Below are positions 1 to 8,450 of a stretch of 64,000 nucleotides of DNA, piece by piece. Source of the stretch: Mycobacterium sp. DL440 (GTDB lineage: Bacteria; Actinomycetota; Actinomycetes; Mycobacteriales; Mycobacteriaceae). The stretch covers positions 647,991-711,990 of the forward strand of contig NZ_CP050191.1 of assembly GCF_011745145.1 (NCBI RefSeq), in the 5' to 3' direction. Under the pieces are notes generated by a model. That model did not search any database. It saw only the letters and a program-made list of their open reading frames with translations, and had not been told where the DNA came from. A program made the translations under genes and the position numbers. How positions within the stretch are numbered: position 1 is the first letter of the stretch; the number at the start of each line of letters is the position of its first letter.

Positions 1-126
1 GTGTTGCGGGGTGTGCGGATCGGCGACGGCGCCACAATCGCCGCGACCGCGCTTGTCTCCCAGGATGTTCCGGCCGGCGGCACCGTGTTTCCGCCGCGGT
101 CGACGAAGGGGGCCGCATGCGGGTGA
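1..126 (+). CDS. Hexapeptide-repeat acyltransferase, C-terminal fragment
   Basis: An open frame runs from the window edge to a TGA at 124-126 and gives the last 41 residues of a protein whose start lies outside. The fragment has the isoleucine-patch rhythm of a left-handed beta-helix (RIGDGATI, then ATALVSQDVPAG) and the PAGGTVFPPR tail usual at the end of WbbJ/WcaF-type O-acetyltransferases. It overlaps the next gene by 10 bp, so it belongs to the same operon and probably decorates the same polysaccharide. The substrate is unknown. Identification rests on a short fragment only. Confidence 0.6.
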   Translation: MLRGVRIGDGATIAATALVSQDVPAGGTVFPPRSTKGAACG

Positions 127-1349
127 CGATCATCGGCATCAACTACACGCCCGAAGTGACCGGAATAGCCCCGTACACCACCGGGATTGCTGAAGGCCTG
201 GCCGAGCGTGGGCATGACGTCACGGTGATCACCGGGTTGCCGCACTACCCCCAGTGGCGTGTCACCGAACAGTACCGCGGCGTGCGGCGCTGTACCGAGG
301 TAGTACGTGGCGTGACCGTGCACCGCGTCGGCCACTATGTGCCCGGCGAGCACAGTGCACTGGGGCGAATCCGGATGGAGGCCAGCTTCGGATCTGCTGC
401 GGCCGCCCACAAGTGGGATGATCCCGATGTCGTCATCACGGTGAGTCCGGCGCTGCTGTCGGCCGCGCAGGCGGTGGCGCGGGCCCGGTTGTCGAAGACC
501 CCGGTCGGGATCATCGTGCAGGACGTCTACAGCAAGGGCGTGGTGGAAACCGGGGCGGTCGGAGGGCGCCGCTCTGCCGCGGCGGCCGCACGGCTGGAAT
601 CGACGGTCCTTCGGTTGGCGACCGGCGTCGCGGTAATTCACCCCCGCTTTGCCGATTCTCTGGCCGAGATCGGCGTGAACAGTGACGATCTGACCGTCAT
701 CCGAAATTGGACCCATATCGACGGTGCTGCTCCGGTGAGCGGATCGTCGGCAGTGCGAGAGAAGTACGGGTGGCAGCCGAACGAAACCATCGTGATGCAC
801 ACCGGAAATATGGGTGTGAAGCAAGGCCTTGAAAACGTCGTTGAGGCAGGGAAACTCGTCGGCGGACCGGACGACGACGGTCGGGACATTCGGTTTGTCC
901 TGATCGGTGACGGTAACCAGCGTCGCATGCTCGACAACGCCGCCCGAGACGCCCCGGCGGTGCAACTGATCGACCCGTTGCCGGACGACGAGTTTCGCGC
1001 GGCGCTGGCCGCCGCCGACATCCTGCTCGTCAACGAGCGTCCCGGAGTGGGCGAGATGGCCGTTCCGAGCAAGCTGACGTCGTACTTCGTTGCAGCCAAG
1101 CCGATTCTCGCCGCCACCGACCGGACCAGCGGAAGTGCCGAAGAGCTGCGCGCGTCCGGAGCTGGACTTGTCATTCCGCCGGGCGACCCGACGGCCCTCG
1201 TCGAGTCGGTGCGACAGCTGGCTGCCGACGAACAGAGCCGGCAGCGATTCGGCTCCTGCGGCGCACGGTATGCCCGCGAGCGCCTCGATGGGGCCAACGC
1301 GGTTGCGGAGTACGAGAAGTGGGTCAGCGATCTGGTATCCGGCAGGTGA
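117..1349 (+). CDS. WcaI-like GT4 glycosyltransferase
   Basis: 410 residues, GT-B fold. The N-terminal acceptor domain starts with a Rossmann-like strand (TIIGINYTPEVTG) and resembles the colanic-acid enzyme WcaI. The C-terminal donor domain carries HTGNMGVKQG (about 224-233), FVLIGDG, and a PSKLTSY segment near 316 in the place of the usual E-x7-E nucleotide-sugar loop. It should transfer a sugar from a nucleotide donor to a lipid-linked acceptor at the inner face of the membrane. The ATG at 117 overlaps the upstream stop. The next gene starts 11 bp downstream, so this is a coupled surface-glycan operon. The sugar is not predictable. Confidence 0.85.
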   Translation: MRVTIIGINYTPEVTGIAPYTTGIAEGLAERGHDVTVITGLPHYPQWRVTEQYRGVRRCTEVVRGVTVHRVGHYVPGEHSALGRIRMEASFGSAAAAHKWDDPDVVITVSPALLSAAQAVARARLSKTPVGIIVQDVYSKGVVETGAVGGRRSAAAAARLESTVLRLATGVAVIHPRFADSLAEIGVNSDDLTVIRNWTHIDGAAPVSGSSAVREKYGWQPNETIVMHTGNMGVKQGLENVVEAGKLVGGPDDDGRDIRFVLIGDGNQRRMLDNAARDAPAVQLIDPLPDDEFRAALAAADILLVNERPGVGEMAVPSKLTSYFVAAKPILAATDRTSGSAEELRASGAGLVIPPGDPTALVESVRQLAADEQSRQRFGSCGARYARERLDGANAVAEYEKWVSDLVSGR

Positions 1350-1360
1350 GGGCTACCGGG

Positions 1361-2608
1361 ATGAATACGCAGGTAAGTCGCAACGACTGCTTCTACGCCG
1401 GACAGCCGGCCACCTATCTGGTCGGCCCGTTGGAGCGGGTGCTCCCCGTGCCGCTGCTCAGAACGCGGCTGCAGACCATCGCGGCGGCGGGACCGCAGAA
1501 CCGCCTCGGTTTGCGCCCGAGCCGCACGTCGCGCCACTGGGAATTCGACCCGGAGTGCGACAGGGTGGTGCTGACCAGCGGCCCGGCCCCGGATATGACC
1601 GACCCCGGCCGGGCGCTAATGGACCTGTTGGCCGATGGTCCGGCGATTCCGCCGGCTACCCTGCATGTCCACATCGCCGACGGCTGGCTGTTCTTGAATT
1701 TCGACCACGGTCTCGGTGGCGGACGGCTGTTCAGCGAGGTGATCGCGGCGGCCGGCGCGGAAGGTCACGGATTCAGTGAACCTGCACCCGTCGCGGGGAC
1801 CCGCAACCCCGGCCTGCGTGCGTTGGCACATACCGTGCGCAAACAGCCGATGCGGCTGCTGCGGGCCCTGGATGAACCGCTGCGCCGCAGTGCCGCAGTG
1901 GTTCCCACCGGGAAATTCGATGAGCGAGAAGCGTTGGCATACGTCCGAAGCCGACCCGGCTTCCTCGAAACGGTACGGGCGAGCCGCGACAAATGTCTGC
2001 CACGCGCACCGCTGGCGGCGCTCATCCTCTCGGCCTTCATGGACGGACTGCACAGCCACGGAATAACACCGGAGGACGAAGTCGGCCTCCTGGTCGATCT
2101 GGGCCGGTACCTTCCGCCCGGGGCGGGCACCTTGGCGAACTTCGTCGGCATCGCGCCCATACAGATCGCGCCGCCGTACGATCCGGCCGGGGTAGCCCGT
2201 GCGATGAACGACTACACGCACGGAGGCCGAGCCCTTATCCGGTACGGCATGGCATATGCGGCGCGGCTCCGGGCCCGCCCGGCTGAGCTTCCCCGTTGGC
2301 AGACGAACAGCCGAAAGGCCCGGATCGTCGTGACGGACCACGCCAACTCGGCGGCAGGCAGCAAGATTTCCTGGGCGGCAACGCCGGACGGTCATCACTT
2401 CGTCCGTAAGGCCCCGGTGCGTTACGCCAACCAAATCTCGTTGGCGATCAACCGCGTCGGCTCCGAGCTGCATCTCACCGCGTCGTACTACGCCGGCACC
2501 TTCGACCCGGGGAAGATCACGGCCGTCCTTGACCGGATCGTGGCAGCGGATTCGCCTCTGATGCGCATGGAACAGATTGCGACACCGAGCAGTCGGGCGG
2601 TGCGGTGA
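1361..2608 (+). CDS. Condensation-fold (CAT/PapA-like) acyltransferase with altered active-site motif
   Basis: 415 residues from the ATG at 1361; an in-frame start at 1319 would overlap the upstream gene. The layout fits the CoA-dependent acyltransferase/condensation superfamily: a central FDHGLGGGRLF segment at about 114-124 where HHxxxDG is expected, a bridging LLVDLGRYLPPG region near 244-255 followed by GTLANFVG, and a final beta-strand region typical of these proteins. The second His is present, but the structural Asp of HHxxxDG is Gly and the first His is Asp. It may O-acylate the glycan or glycolipid made by its neighbours, or be a non-catalytic relative. Family call is moderate; substrate is unknown. 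Confidence 0.6.
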   Translation: MNTQVSRNDCFYAGQPATYLVGPLERVLPVPLLRTRLQTIAAAGPQNRLGLRPSRTSRHWEFDPECDRVVLTSGPAPDMTDPGRALMDLLADGPAIPPATLHVHIADGWLFLNFDHGLGGGRLFSEVIAAAGAEGHGFSEPAPVAGTRNPGLRALAHTVRKQPMRLLRALDEPLRRSAAVVPTGKFDEREALAYVRSRPGFLETVRASRDKCLPRAPLAALILSAFMDGLHSHGITPEDEVGLLVDLGRYLPPGAGTLANFVGIAPIQIAPPYDPAGVARAMNDYTHGGRALIRYGMAYAARLRARPAELPRWQTNSRKARIVVTDHANSAAGSKISWAATPDGHHFVRKAPVRYANQISLAINRVGSELHLTASYYAGTFDPGKITAVLDRIVAADSPLMRMEQIATPSSRAVR

Positions 2609-2609
2609 G

Positions 2610-4055
2610 ATGGCTCGGATACCCATACCGTCGAGTCAGAGCGGCCCCCAGGGACGCTCGATAGGGGTCATCACCACTGCCGACCAGGTGTTGTCGAGTG
2701 CCAGCAACGCGCTGATGGTCTTTGCGGTGGCACAAGTTTCACCGGCCGAGCAGTTCGGGATCGTCGCCCTGCTCGTCACGGTGGCCACCACCTGGATCGG
2801 CTTCAATCGGGGTGCGCTGGGCACCGCGCTGCTGCTGACCAGCAACATGCACCGGCGCGAGGTATCGGCCGAAGGTGGGTACGCGACCAGCTGGTCGCTG
2901 GTGACATCGGTTGTCGCGGGCGCAGTATTGCTGGTCCTGTCCTGCGTTTTCGGTCAACTCTGGATCGGTGTGGCGTTTGCCGTGAGCGTGGTCGCCGTGC
3001 TGGCGCAGGATGTGCTGCGATTTGTCGCCATCGCGCAAGCCAGGCCGCTCGTCGCGGCCGTCTGCGATGGGTTGTGGGTGGCGTGGATCTTGGCCATCTA
3101 CCTGATCAACCTGATCGGCTCTGGGATGTCGGCCGCGGGCACTGTGTATCTGTGGGGCGCGGGGGGACTCGTTTCGGCGCTGGTGCTGATGCGGGTGCTG
3201 CGGACCAGGCCACGGGGCCATCGCCTCGTCGGGTGGTGGCGCACGTACGATCGTGCTCGGCTGAGATTCGGAATTGTTTACGCGCTCAACCAGGTTGGTG
3301 CCACCCTCGTGACGCTGACCGTCACGGTTGTCATCAGCGGCACGGCGGCGGCCGGTCTGCGCGGCGCCGCGACACTGTTCGGGCCGATTGCGATGCTGGT
3401 GTCGGCGTTGCCGTTGGTGTTCGTGCCGCATGTCCGCCGCGCTGCGTCGTCGGCCGGTGAGCAGTGGCGGGTACTGGTCAAGACATCCATGGCGACATCC
3501 GGGTTGACCGTGGCGGCCGGCGTGTGCCTGGCCGTCGTCCCAAGCCGGCTGGGCTCGGCCATCCTGGGGGACACCTGGACATACGCGTCCGCGCTCGTCG
3601 TCTATCTCGGGATCGAGTGCGCGGCGATGTGCTGGATGGTCAGTGTCTACAGCTTCTTCCAGGCGCACGGCATGAGCAGGACAGTGTTACGGGTCAAGCT
3701 GTTCCAGATCGGTCTGCAACTCGGCCTGTGCGTGTGTGCCGGACTGGCCATCGGCACGGCGGTCGCCATCGCCATCTCCCTGGCTGTGTCTGGCATCCTC
3801 GCCGCCGTGGTCGGTGTTGGGCTGGCCTGGCGCGTCGTGCGGCGCGAAGCGACCGAGCATCCCCCTCCTGCCGAGGAGGCGACGGAGACGATCGAAAGCC
3901 CCGCCGGCGGCGGTGCTGTCAGCGTGGCGCAACGACAGCGGTCGCGGTACGGCGATACCGTCGAGCTGCAAAAACCGTTGGAACAGAACGGGTTTGCGTG
4001 GCCCACGGTTGATGTCCTCGAAGCGGAGATGAGAGGCCACAGATCTGATGAGTGA
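2610..4055 (+). CDS. Wzx-like oligosaccharide flippase (MATE/MOP superfamily)
   Basis: 481 residues with about 12 hydrophobic helices from residue 20 to 415, then a roughly 60-residue charged cytoplasmic tail. The pattern fits polysaccharide transporters of the MOP superfamily, which flip undecaprenyl- or decaprenyl-linked oligosaccharides across the membrane. The ATG at 2610 abuts the preceding stop. An upstream TTG in frame at 2577 would add only arginine-rich, non-membrane sequence. The 3' end overlaps the next glycosyltransferase by 8 bp. Being inside a GT cluster makes a Wzx role more likely than drug export. The long hydrophilic C-terminus is unusual. Confidence 0.75.
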   Translation: MARIPIPSSQSGPQGRSIGVITTADQVLSSASNALMVFAVAQVSPAEQFGIVALLVTVATTWIGFNRGALGTALLLTSNMHRREVSAEGGYATSWSLVTSVVAGAVLLVLSCVFGQLWIGVAFAVSVVAVLAQDVLRFVAIAQARPLVAAVCDGLWVAWILAIYLINLIGSGMSAAGTVYLWGAGGLVSALVLMRVLRTRPRGHRLVGWWRTYDRARLRFGIVYALNQVGATLVTLTVTVVISGTAAAGLRGAATLFGPIAMLVSALPLVFVPHVRRAASSAGEQWRVLVKTSMATSGLTVAAGVCLAVVPSRLGSAILGDTWTYASALVVYLGIECAAMCWMVSVYSFFQAHGMSRTVLRVKLFQIGLQLGLCVCAGLAIGTAVAIAISLAVSGILAAVVGVGLAWRVVRREATEHPPPAEEATETIESPAGGGAVSVAQRQRSRYGDTVELQKPLEQNGFAWPTVDVLEAEMRGHRSDE

Positions 4056-5247
4056 CGAGTTCAGCGGGACGGGCCACCCGCAACCGGCGGTGCTGCAGGT
4101 GGTAACGCTGATCACGCCGGATGGCGCCTACGGCGGTCCGGTCAGAGTGGCGTTCAACCAGTCCCGACAACTGCGTGCGGCCGGTCATCGCACCATGGTC
4201 GCGGGCGGGGTACGCGGCTATCGGAAGATCCCCACCGCGCTCGACGGGATTCCGGTCCGACTCGCGAAGGCGCGCAGCATCATTCCCATGCTGGGGTTCT
4301 CCGGCATGATCGCTCCCGCACTGCTCGGCTGGATGGTGTTGAACCGCAGGTCCTTCGACGTGATCCACGTACACCTGGCGCGCGATCTGATCACGCTGCC
4401 GGCGGCCGTGATGGCGCTGATATTGCGGAAACGGCTGGTCGTGCAGACACACGGAATGATCGCCGACAGCAGCCATCCGATCGCGCCGCTCCTGGACCGC
4501 GTTCTGACCAGGCCGATCCTCCGCCGAGCAGCCGCTGTCCTGTACCTGACCGTCGAGGAGCGGGTCGCCTTGTCGCGGGTGCAACCCGAGGCCGCGGTGC
4601 AACATCTTCCCAACGGTGTGCCCGGGTACGACGGGACCAGCACGGTGGGTAGTGGCGACCGGACGTCCGACCAGGTCGAGGTGCTGTACTTGGCGCGGCT
4701 GCAGTCACGCAAACGTCCCGTGCTCTTCGCGAAAACCGCCGCACGCCTTGTGGCCGAGGGGTGCGATGCGCGCTTCACCCTGGTCGGGCCTGACGAAGGC
4801 GAGGCGGCCCAGGTTCTCGAAACGATCATGCGATCAGGTACCCGGACCGACGAGATCCGTTGGGAGGGAGCGTTGCCACCCGACCGTACCGTGGCGCGGA
4901 TGGCTGCTGCGTCCATCTACGTACTGCCGTCGGTCGACGAGCCCTTCCCGATGTCGGTGCTCGAGGCGATGTCTGTCGGATTGCCTGTGGTGATCACCGA
5001 GAGCTGTGGACTCGCGGAAACGGTGCGTGCATCCGGTAGCGGAATGGTGGTCGACGAATCGGAGGATTCCCTGATCGAGGCGATACGCATGTTGATCACC
5101 GACCAGCGGCTGCGCGAGCAGATGAGCGCTGCCGCGCGGCAGACGGCAGCTGCGGCCTTCAGCATGGAAGCCGTCGCGCGCGATCTGACTGCGGTCTACG
5201 ATGGTCGCCGCCCGGTGGCGAATTCATGGGCTCGAGCCGAAAGTTGA
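4048..5247 (+). CDS. GT4 glycosyltransferase
   Basis: 399 residues, GT-B fold. The start is VVTLITPDGAYGGPVRVAFNQ, the typical N-terminal glycine-rich loop of group 1 transferases. The second half has VLYLARLQSRKRP, FTLVGPDEGE and the donor-site segment PSVDEPFPMSVLEAMSVGLPVV, with a recognisable E-x7-E (EPFPMSVLE). It probably adds one sugar to the lipid-linked repeat unit. The ATG lies 8 bp inside the flippase gene, so the two are translationally coupled. Donor and linkage are unknown. Confidence 0.85.
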   Translation: MSDEFSGTGHPQPAVLQVVTLITPDGAYGGPVRVAFNQSRQLRAAGHRTMVAGGVRGYRKIPTALDGIPVRLAKARSIIPMLGFSGMIAPALLGWMVLNRRSFDVIHVHLARDLITLPAAVMALILRKRLVVQTHGMIADSSHPIAPLLDRVLTRPILRRAAAVLYLTVEERVALSRVQPEAAVQHLPNGVPGYDGTSTVGSGDRTSDQVEVLYLARLQSRKRPVLFAKTAARLVAEGCDARFTLVGPDEGEAAQVLETIMRSGTRTDEIRWEGALPPDRTVARMAAASIYVLPSVDEPFPMSVLEAMSVGLPVVITESCGLAETVRASGSGMVVDESEDSLIEAIRMLITDQRLREQMSAAARQTAAAAFSMEAVARDLTAVYDGRRPVANSWARAES

Positions 5248-5834
5248 TGGGAGGACGATTGACTCGACGTGTACGCACCGCCGTGACCATCGTCGCCACT
5301 GCTGTCGTGGTGGTGCTGCTTCTCGTGGCGGCCGTCGGCACGATCGTGTTCCGCTACGCACCGGAAGACAACTTGCGTAAAGCCGATGCGGTGTTCGTGC
5401 TGGGCGGTGAGCACGATGGCCGTGAAGACTATGGCTTTCAGCTCGTTCGCGACGGCGTCGCCCCCGTGTTGGTGCTGTCCAACCCATACCGGTCGTCGGA
5501 CCCGGTGATGAAAAAAGCGTGCAACCGGCATCCGCGAGGTGTCGAAGTGCTGTGCGTGCCGCCGAAACCTTCCACCACCCTCGGTGAGGCGAAGTTGATT
5601 CGGCAGTTGGCCCGCGAAAGAGGTTGGACCACTGTGGTGGTTGCCTCCTGGCAGTACCACCTTCCCCGGGCCCGCTTCATCTTCGAGCACTGTTTCTCAT
5701 CCGCGGCAGACTCCACCGTGATGCGCGCAGTACCGCGGGAGTACCGCCTGTCTGCCGGCTCGTGGGAGTACACCTACCTGTACCAGTTCTTCGCGTTGGG
5801 CAAGGCAGTCATGGAGTCGAAGAAGTGTGACTGA
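5247..5834 (+). CDS. YdcF/SanA-like DUF218 membrane protein
   Basis: About 195 residues with one N-terminal membrane anchor (from TAVTIVATAV to VAAVGTIV) and a DUF218 domain outside. It shows ADAVFVLGGEHDGR, the conserved strand-loop of the family, then PSTTLGEA and WQYHLPRARFIF. DUF218 proteins occur in envelope and polysaccharide loci; their biochemical role is not settled. Three starts are possible: ATG 5226, ATG 5247 overlapping the upstream stop, and TTG 5259 just after GGGAGG at 5249-5254. The middle one is used here. It closes the plus-strand run of this operon and converges on the next gene. Confidence 0.7.
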   Translation: MGGRLTRRVRTAVTIVATAVVVVLLLVAAVGTIVFRYAPEDNLRKADAVFVLGGEHDGREDYGFQLVRDGVAPVLVLSNPYRSSDPVMKKACNRHPRGVEVLCVPPKPSTTLGEAKLIRQLARERGWTTVVVASWQYHLPRARFIFEHCFSSAADSTVMRAVPREYRLSAGSWEYTYLYQFFALGKAVMESKKCD

Positions 5835-5843
5835 CGCGGCGAG

Positions 5844-6233
5844 TCACCACTTCAACTTGTACTGGACGCCCGCGAATACATAGACACTGAGATATCCGAG
5901 CATGGCAAATGCGCTGCAGTACATGGCGGTTAGCGCAAGTGTGCGTGCAGCCCGACGGATCGCCTGCCAGATGTGCTCGCGAGGTTCGATCGCGGCCAGG
6001 GGGAACAACACGGTGGTGAGGGGAGCCGCGGTTACCAACAATCCCTCGCCGACGAGCAGGACCGGCGGCGGCGAATCCATGGTTGTCTGCAGGGCAGTGA
6101 GACAACCCAGCAGGGCGCACACCACAGAGTTGATCGCAATGATGCGCCAGCGGTCGGCATTTCGATACAGGAAGGCCGCGGCCGGGGCGCCTACCGCGCC
6201 CCCCGCCGCGACCAGCAGCAGATCCGTGGTCAC
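5844..6233 (-). CDS. CrcB/Fluc-like 4-TM protein, second of pair
   Basis: 129 residues from GTG at 6233, with a 4-bp GTGA overlap on the upstream partner. The size, four predicted helices, an N-terminal GGAVGAPAAAFLYR, and a second helix with INSVVCALLG resemble the fluoride-channel family CrcB/Fluc, whose genes often come in tandem in actinobacteria. The third helix has TAAPLTTVLF where Fluc proteins carry a TTFS-type break with pore phenylalanines, so the pore motif is altered. It could be a channel, a dual-topology scaffold, or an unrelated four-helix protein. Its place inside a polysaccharide locus is unexplained. Confidence 0.5.
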   Translation of the reverse strand: MTTDLLLVAAGGAVGAPAAAFLYRNADRWRIIAINSVVCALLGCLTALQTTMDSPPPVLLVGEGLLVTAAPLTTVLFPLAAIEPREHIWQAIRRAARTLALTAMYCSAFAMLGYLSVYVFAGVQYKLKW

Positions 6234-6622
6234 GGCAGGGTGCCCTCGCCTCGCGTAGTGGCGAATCTCGACCCCACCGCTGCTCCGCCGCACAGCCCGG
6301 CCAACGTGCACGCGGGTGCCAGCAGCAGCATTGCGAGTGCACCCAGCGCAGGCTGGTCGATGGCGAGCGCGTTATAGCCGCTGAGGCTGGCCGCGGCTCC
6401 GGCCATGCCCCAGATCAAGGACCGAAACTGTTGGCGCACCGGCCACGTGAGGACGGCACCCACCGCGCAACCGGAGATCGTCATTACGATCAGAGTGCTC
6501 AAAAGCAGATGGGCGGGCTTGTCCCATATCTCGATTATGAGATGGCGCACAACGGCTCCGGCTACGGCGCCCACAACGATCCACCGCAGCTGCCAACTGC
6601 CGGCAGAACTCGAGGTCATCAT
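6230..6622 (-). CDS. CrcB/Fluc-like 4-TM protein, first of pair
   Basis: 130 residues, four hydrophobic helices. The first helix reads GAVAGAVVRHLI, matching the GxxxGAxxR opening of Fluc/CrcB proteins, and the second reads STLIVMTISGCAVG, where Fluc has a TL-VN--GS pattern; the conserved Asn is Met here. The third helix has AGAAASLSGYNAL in place of the usual GGFTTFST. It is divergently transcribed from the WcaJ-like gene across a 308-bp spacer and is the leader gene of a two-gene unit. Fluoride export is possible but doubtful given the lost residues. Confidence 0.5.
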   Translation of the reverse strand: MMTSSSAGSWQLRWIVVGAVAGAVVRHLIIEIWDKPAHLLLSTLIVMTISGCAVGAVLTWPVRQQFRSLIWGMAGAAASLSGYNALAIDQPALGALAMLLLAPACTLAGLCGGAAVGSRFATTRGEGTLP

Positions 6623-6930
6623 CGCTGATCAGGTTAACCGCCGTTGGCCGAACGTCGCGGTGTGGGTTGTCACAGCACCCGTTGTCACTGATTGCGTTGT
6701 CGCAGCGTGCGATCGGAAAAGCGAGCGGATCCGGGTCGTTTTGGGCCGGTCTGGCCGGAACCTGCCCGGCTGACGACGACGGCGAACTGTTAGATTGCAG
6801 ACAGACCGCATAATCGATGTACGACGCCCAAGGTCGCGCGGTTTTGTTGTAAAGATTGTCGCAATTGCCGCGTTGAGTGGATTGCGAGGCATTTCCGCCG
6901 GCCATGGGCCGGGGAGGTGCACGATAAAAA
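6623..6930. promoter_or_regulatory. Divergent intergenic region with 15-bp-phased GTTGTC repeats
   Basis: This 308-bp spacer separates the CrcB-like pair (minus) from the WcaJ-like gene (plus) and must hold promoters for both. It contains three copies of the 10-mer GTTGTCRCWG starting at 6666, 6681 and 6696, plus a degenerate copy AACGTCGC at 6651, all exactly 15 bp apart. A GGTTAACC palindrome sits at 6632-6639. A GGGGAGG likely acting as ribosome site lies about 13 bases before the ATG at 6931. No open frame of note is present on either strand. Confidence 0.6.
6651..6705. repeat. Iteron-like direct repeats, 15-bp period
   Basis: Successive units begin at 6651 (degenerate), 6666, 6681 and 6696, with core GTTGTC(A/G)C(A/T)G. 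They lie about 30-85 bp upstream of the minus-strand CrcB-like start. Phased direct repeats of this type are typical of OmpR-family response regulator sites; the GTCACAGC part resembles, from memory, motifs given for MtrA and PhoP, though those are spaced near 11 bp. The regulator is inferred only. Confidence 0.55.
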
Positions 6931-8391
6931 ATGACCGTCGTGACGATGCCGCGCGAAGTGTTCAAGCGCACTCGATGGCAACGGCAGTACCTGGTCAACA
7001 TACTGATCACTGACGTCCTCGTGGTAGGCGCGGCGGTGGTGCTGGCACAATACGTTCGTTTCGGGCAAGCCCCGGATCTGTCTGGTACCGACGGATACAT
7101 CACGTTCGTCTCGATTCTGTTCGGTGTCATCTGGCTGGGCGCGCTCTCGCTGTGTCGCACCAGGTCGGCGCGGGTCATCGGGGCTGGTGCCGAGGAGTAC
7201 AAGCGTGTTGCATCCGCGTCGTTCTGGACCTTCGGGGGCATCGCGATCATCACGTTCCTACTTCAGCTTGAGATTGCGCGCGGCTACCTTGCGGTAGCGC
7301 TGCCCACCGGCACCGTGGCCTTGTGCCTGACCAGATGGCTGTGGCGTCGGTATCTCGCCAAGAAGCGGGCGGAGGGGCATTATCAGACGGCGGTGATGGC
7401 GATCGGTGACGCCGACGCGGTCACCTACCTCGCGCAGGAGCTGACCCGCGATCCACGCGCCGGATACGACGTTGTGGCAGTGGGGATTCCGGGGTACGGG
7501 GCGCCCGCGGGCGAGCGCCTCACCGTGGGCGACCGGGACATCCCGATCATGGGCGGCGAGGAGCATGTCCTGGACGCCATCCGAGAGTGCGGCGCTGACA
7601 CGGTCGCCGTCACGGGCGTCGAAAACTTCGGCTACGACGGAATCCGGAAACTCATGTGGGACCTGGAGGCGATGGGAGTCGATCTCGTGGTGTCGCCGGG
7701 TGTGATGGATGTATCTGGCGCACGGTTGGAGATGCGGCCGGTAGCCGGGTTCCCGCTGGTACATGTCGAGAAGCCGCAGTACGACGGCGCAAAGCGATTC
7801 GAGAAACGGGCCTTTGACTTCGTTTTCGCGGCGTTCGCACTCGTTGTCGCCTCCCCGATCCTGCTGATCGCTGCGATCGCCATCAAGCTCGACAGTCGGG
7901 GATCGGTGTTCTACACGGCGGAACGCATCGGCATCGACGGTCGGCCGTTCGCCATGCTGAAATTCCGTACGATGGTTTCGGATGCCGATCGTCAACTGGA
8001 GAGTTTGCAAAACCTCAACGAGAGCTCCGGCGGCGTTCTCTTCAAGATCAAAGACGACCCGCGCGTCACGTCGGTGGGCAAGGTTCTCCGCCGGTTCAGC
8101 ATCGATGAGCTGCCACAGTTCGTCAACGTGCTCAGGCAGGAGATGAGCGTCGTCGGTCCCCGCCCACCGCTGCGACAGGAGGTCGAAACCTACGATGGCG
8201 ACGTCCAGCGCAGATTGCTGGTCAAGCCCGGTATCACCGGCCTGTGGCAGGTCAGCGGACGGGCGGACCTGTCTTGGCGGGAATCGGTGCGGTTAGACCT
8301 TTCCTATGTCGAGAACTGGTCGATGGTGGCCGACCTTGTCATCATCGCCAAGACCGTGCGGGCAGTGCTGCTCAGCCAAGGGGCGTACTGA
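6931..8391 (+). CDS. Polyprenyl-phosphate sugar-1-phosphate transferase (WcaJ/CpsE family)
   Basis: 486 residues. The N-terminal half has about four to five membrane helices plus a Rossmann-like cytoplasmic domain (residues about 150-280). The C-terminal half is the bacterial sugar transferase domain: KRAFDFVFAAF, then LKFRTM, DELPQFVNVLRQEMSVVGPRP and the final LSYVENWS. The Asp-Glu pair in SIDELPQ and the KFRTM basic loop fit the catalytic core. It should transfer hexose-1-phosphate from a nucleotide sugar to polyprenyl phosphate and so start repeat-unit assembly. It is followed 59 bp later by gmd. The exact sugar is unknown. Confidence 0.88.
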   Translation: MTVVTMPREVFKRTRWQRQYLVNILITDVLVVGAAVVLAQYVRFGQAPDLSGTDGYITFVSILFGVIWLGALSLCRTRSARVIGAGAEEYKRVASASFWTFGGIAIITFLLQLEIARGYLAVALPTGTVALCLTRWLWRRYLAKKRAEGHYQTAVMAIGDADAVTYLAQELTRDPRAGYDVVAVGIPGYGAPAGERLTVGDRDIPIMGGEEHVLDAIRECGADTVAVTGVENFGYDGIRKLMWDLEAMGVDLVVSPGVMDVSGARLEMRPVAGFPLVHVEKPQYDGAKRFEKRAFDFVFAAFALVVASPILLIAAIAIKLDSRGSVFYTAERIGIDGRPFAMLKFRTMVSDADRQLESLQNLNESSGGVLFKIKDDPRVTSVGKVLRRFSIDELPQFVNVLRQEMSVVGPRPPLRQEVETYDGDVQRRLLVKPGITGLWQVSGRADLSWRESVRLDLSYVENWSMVADLVIIAKTVRAVLLSQGAY

Positions 8392-8450
8392 TCTCCAAAA
8401 GCAAATCCACCCAATGCGTTACGGGTGTACGAGATTAAGGAGAACACGCA

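Noticed and set aside
6560..6700. Fluoride riboswitch upstream of the CrcB-like pair
   Set aside because: I looked for the conserved crcB-motif blocks on the minus strand before 6622 and did not find them in order.
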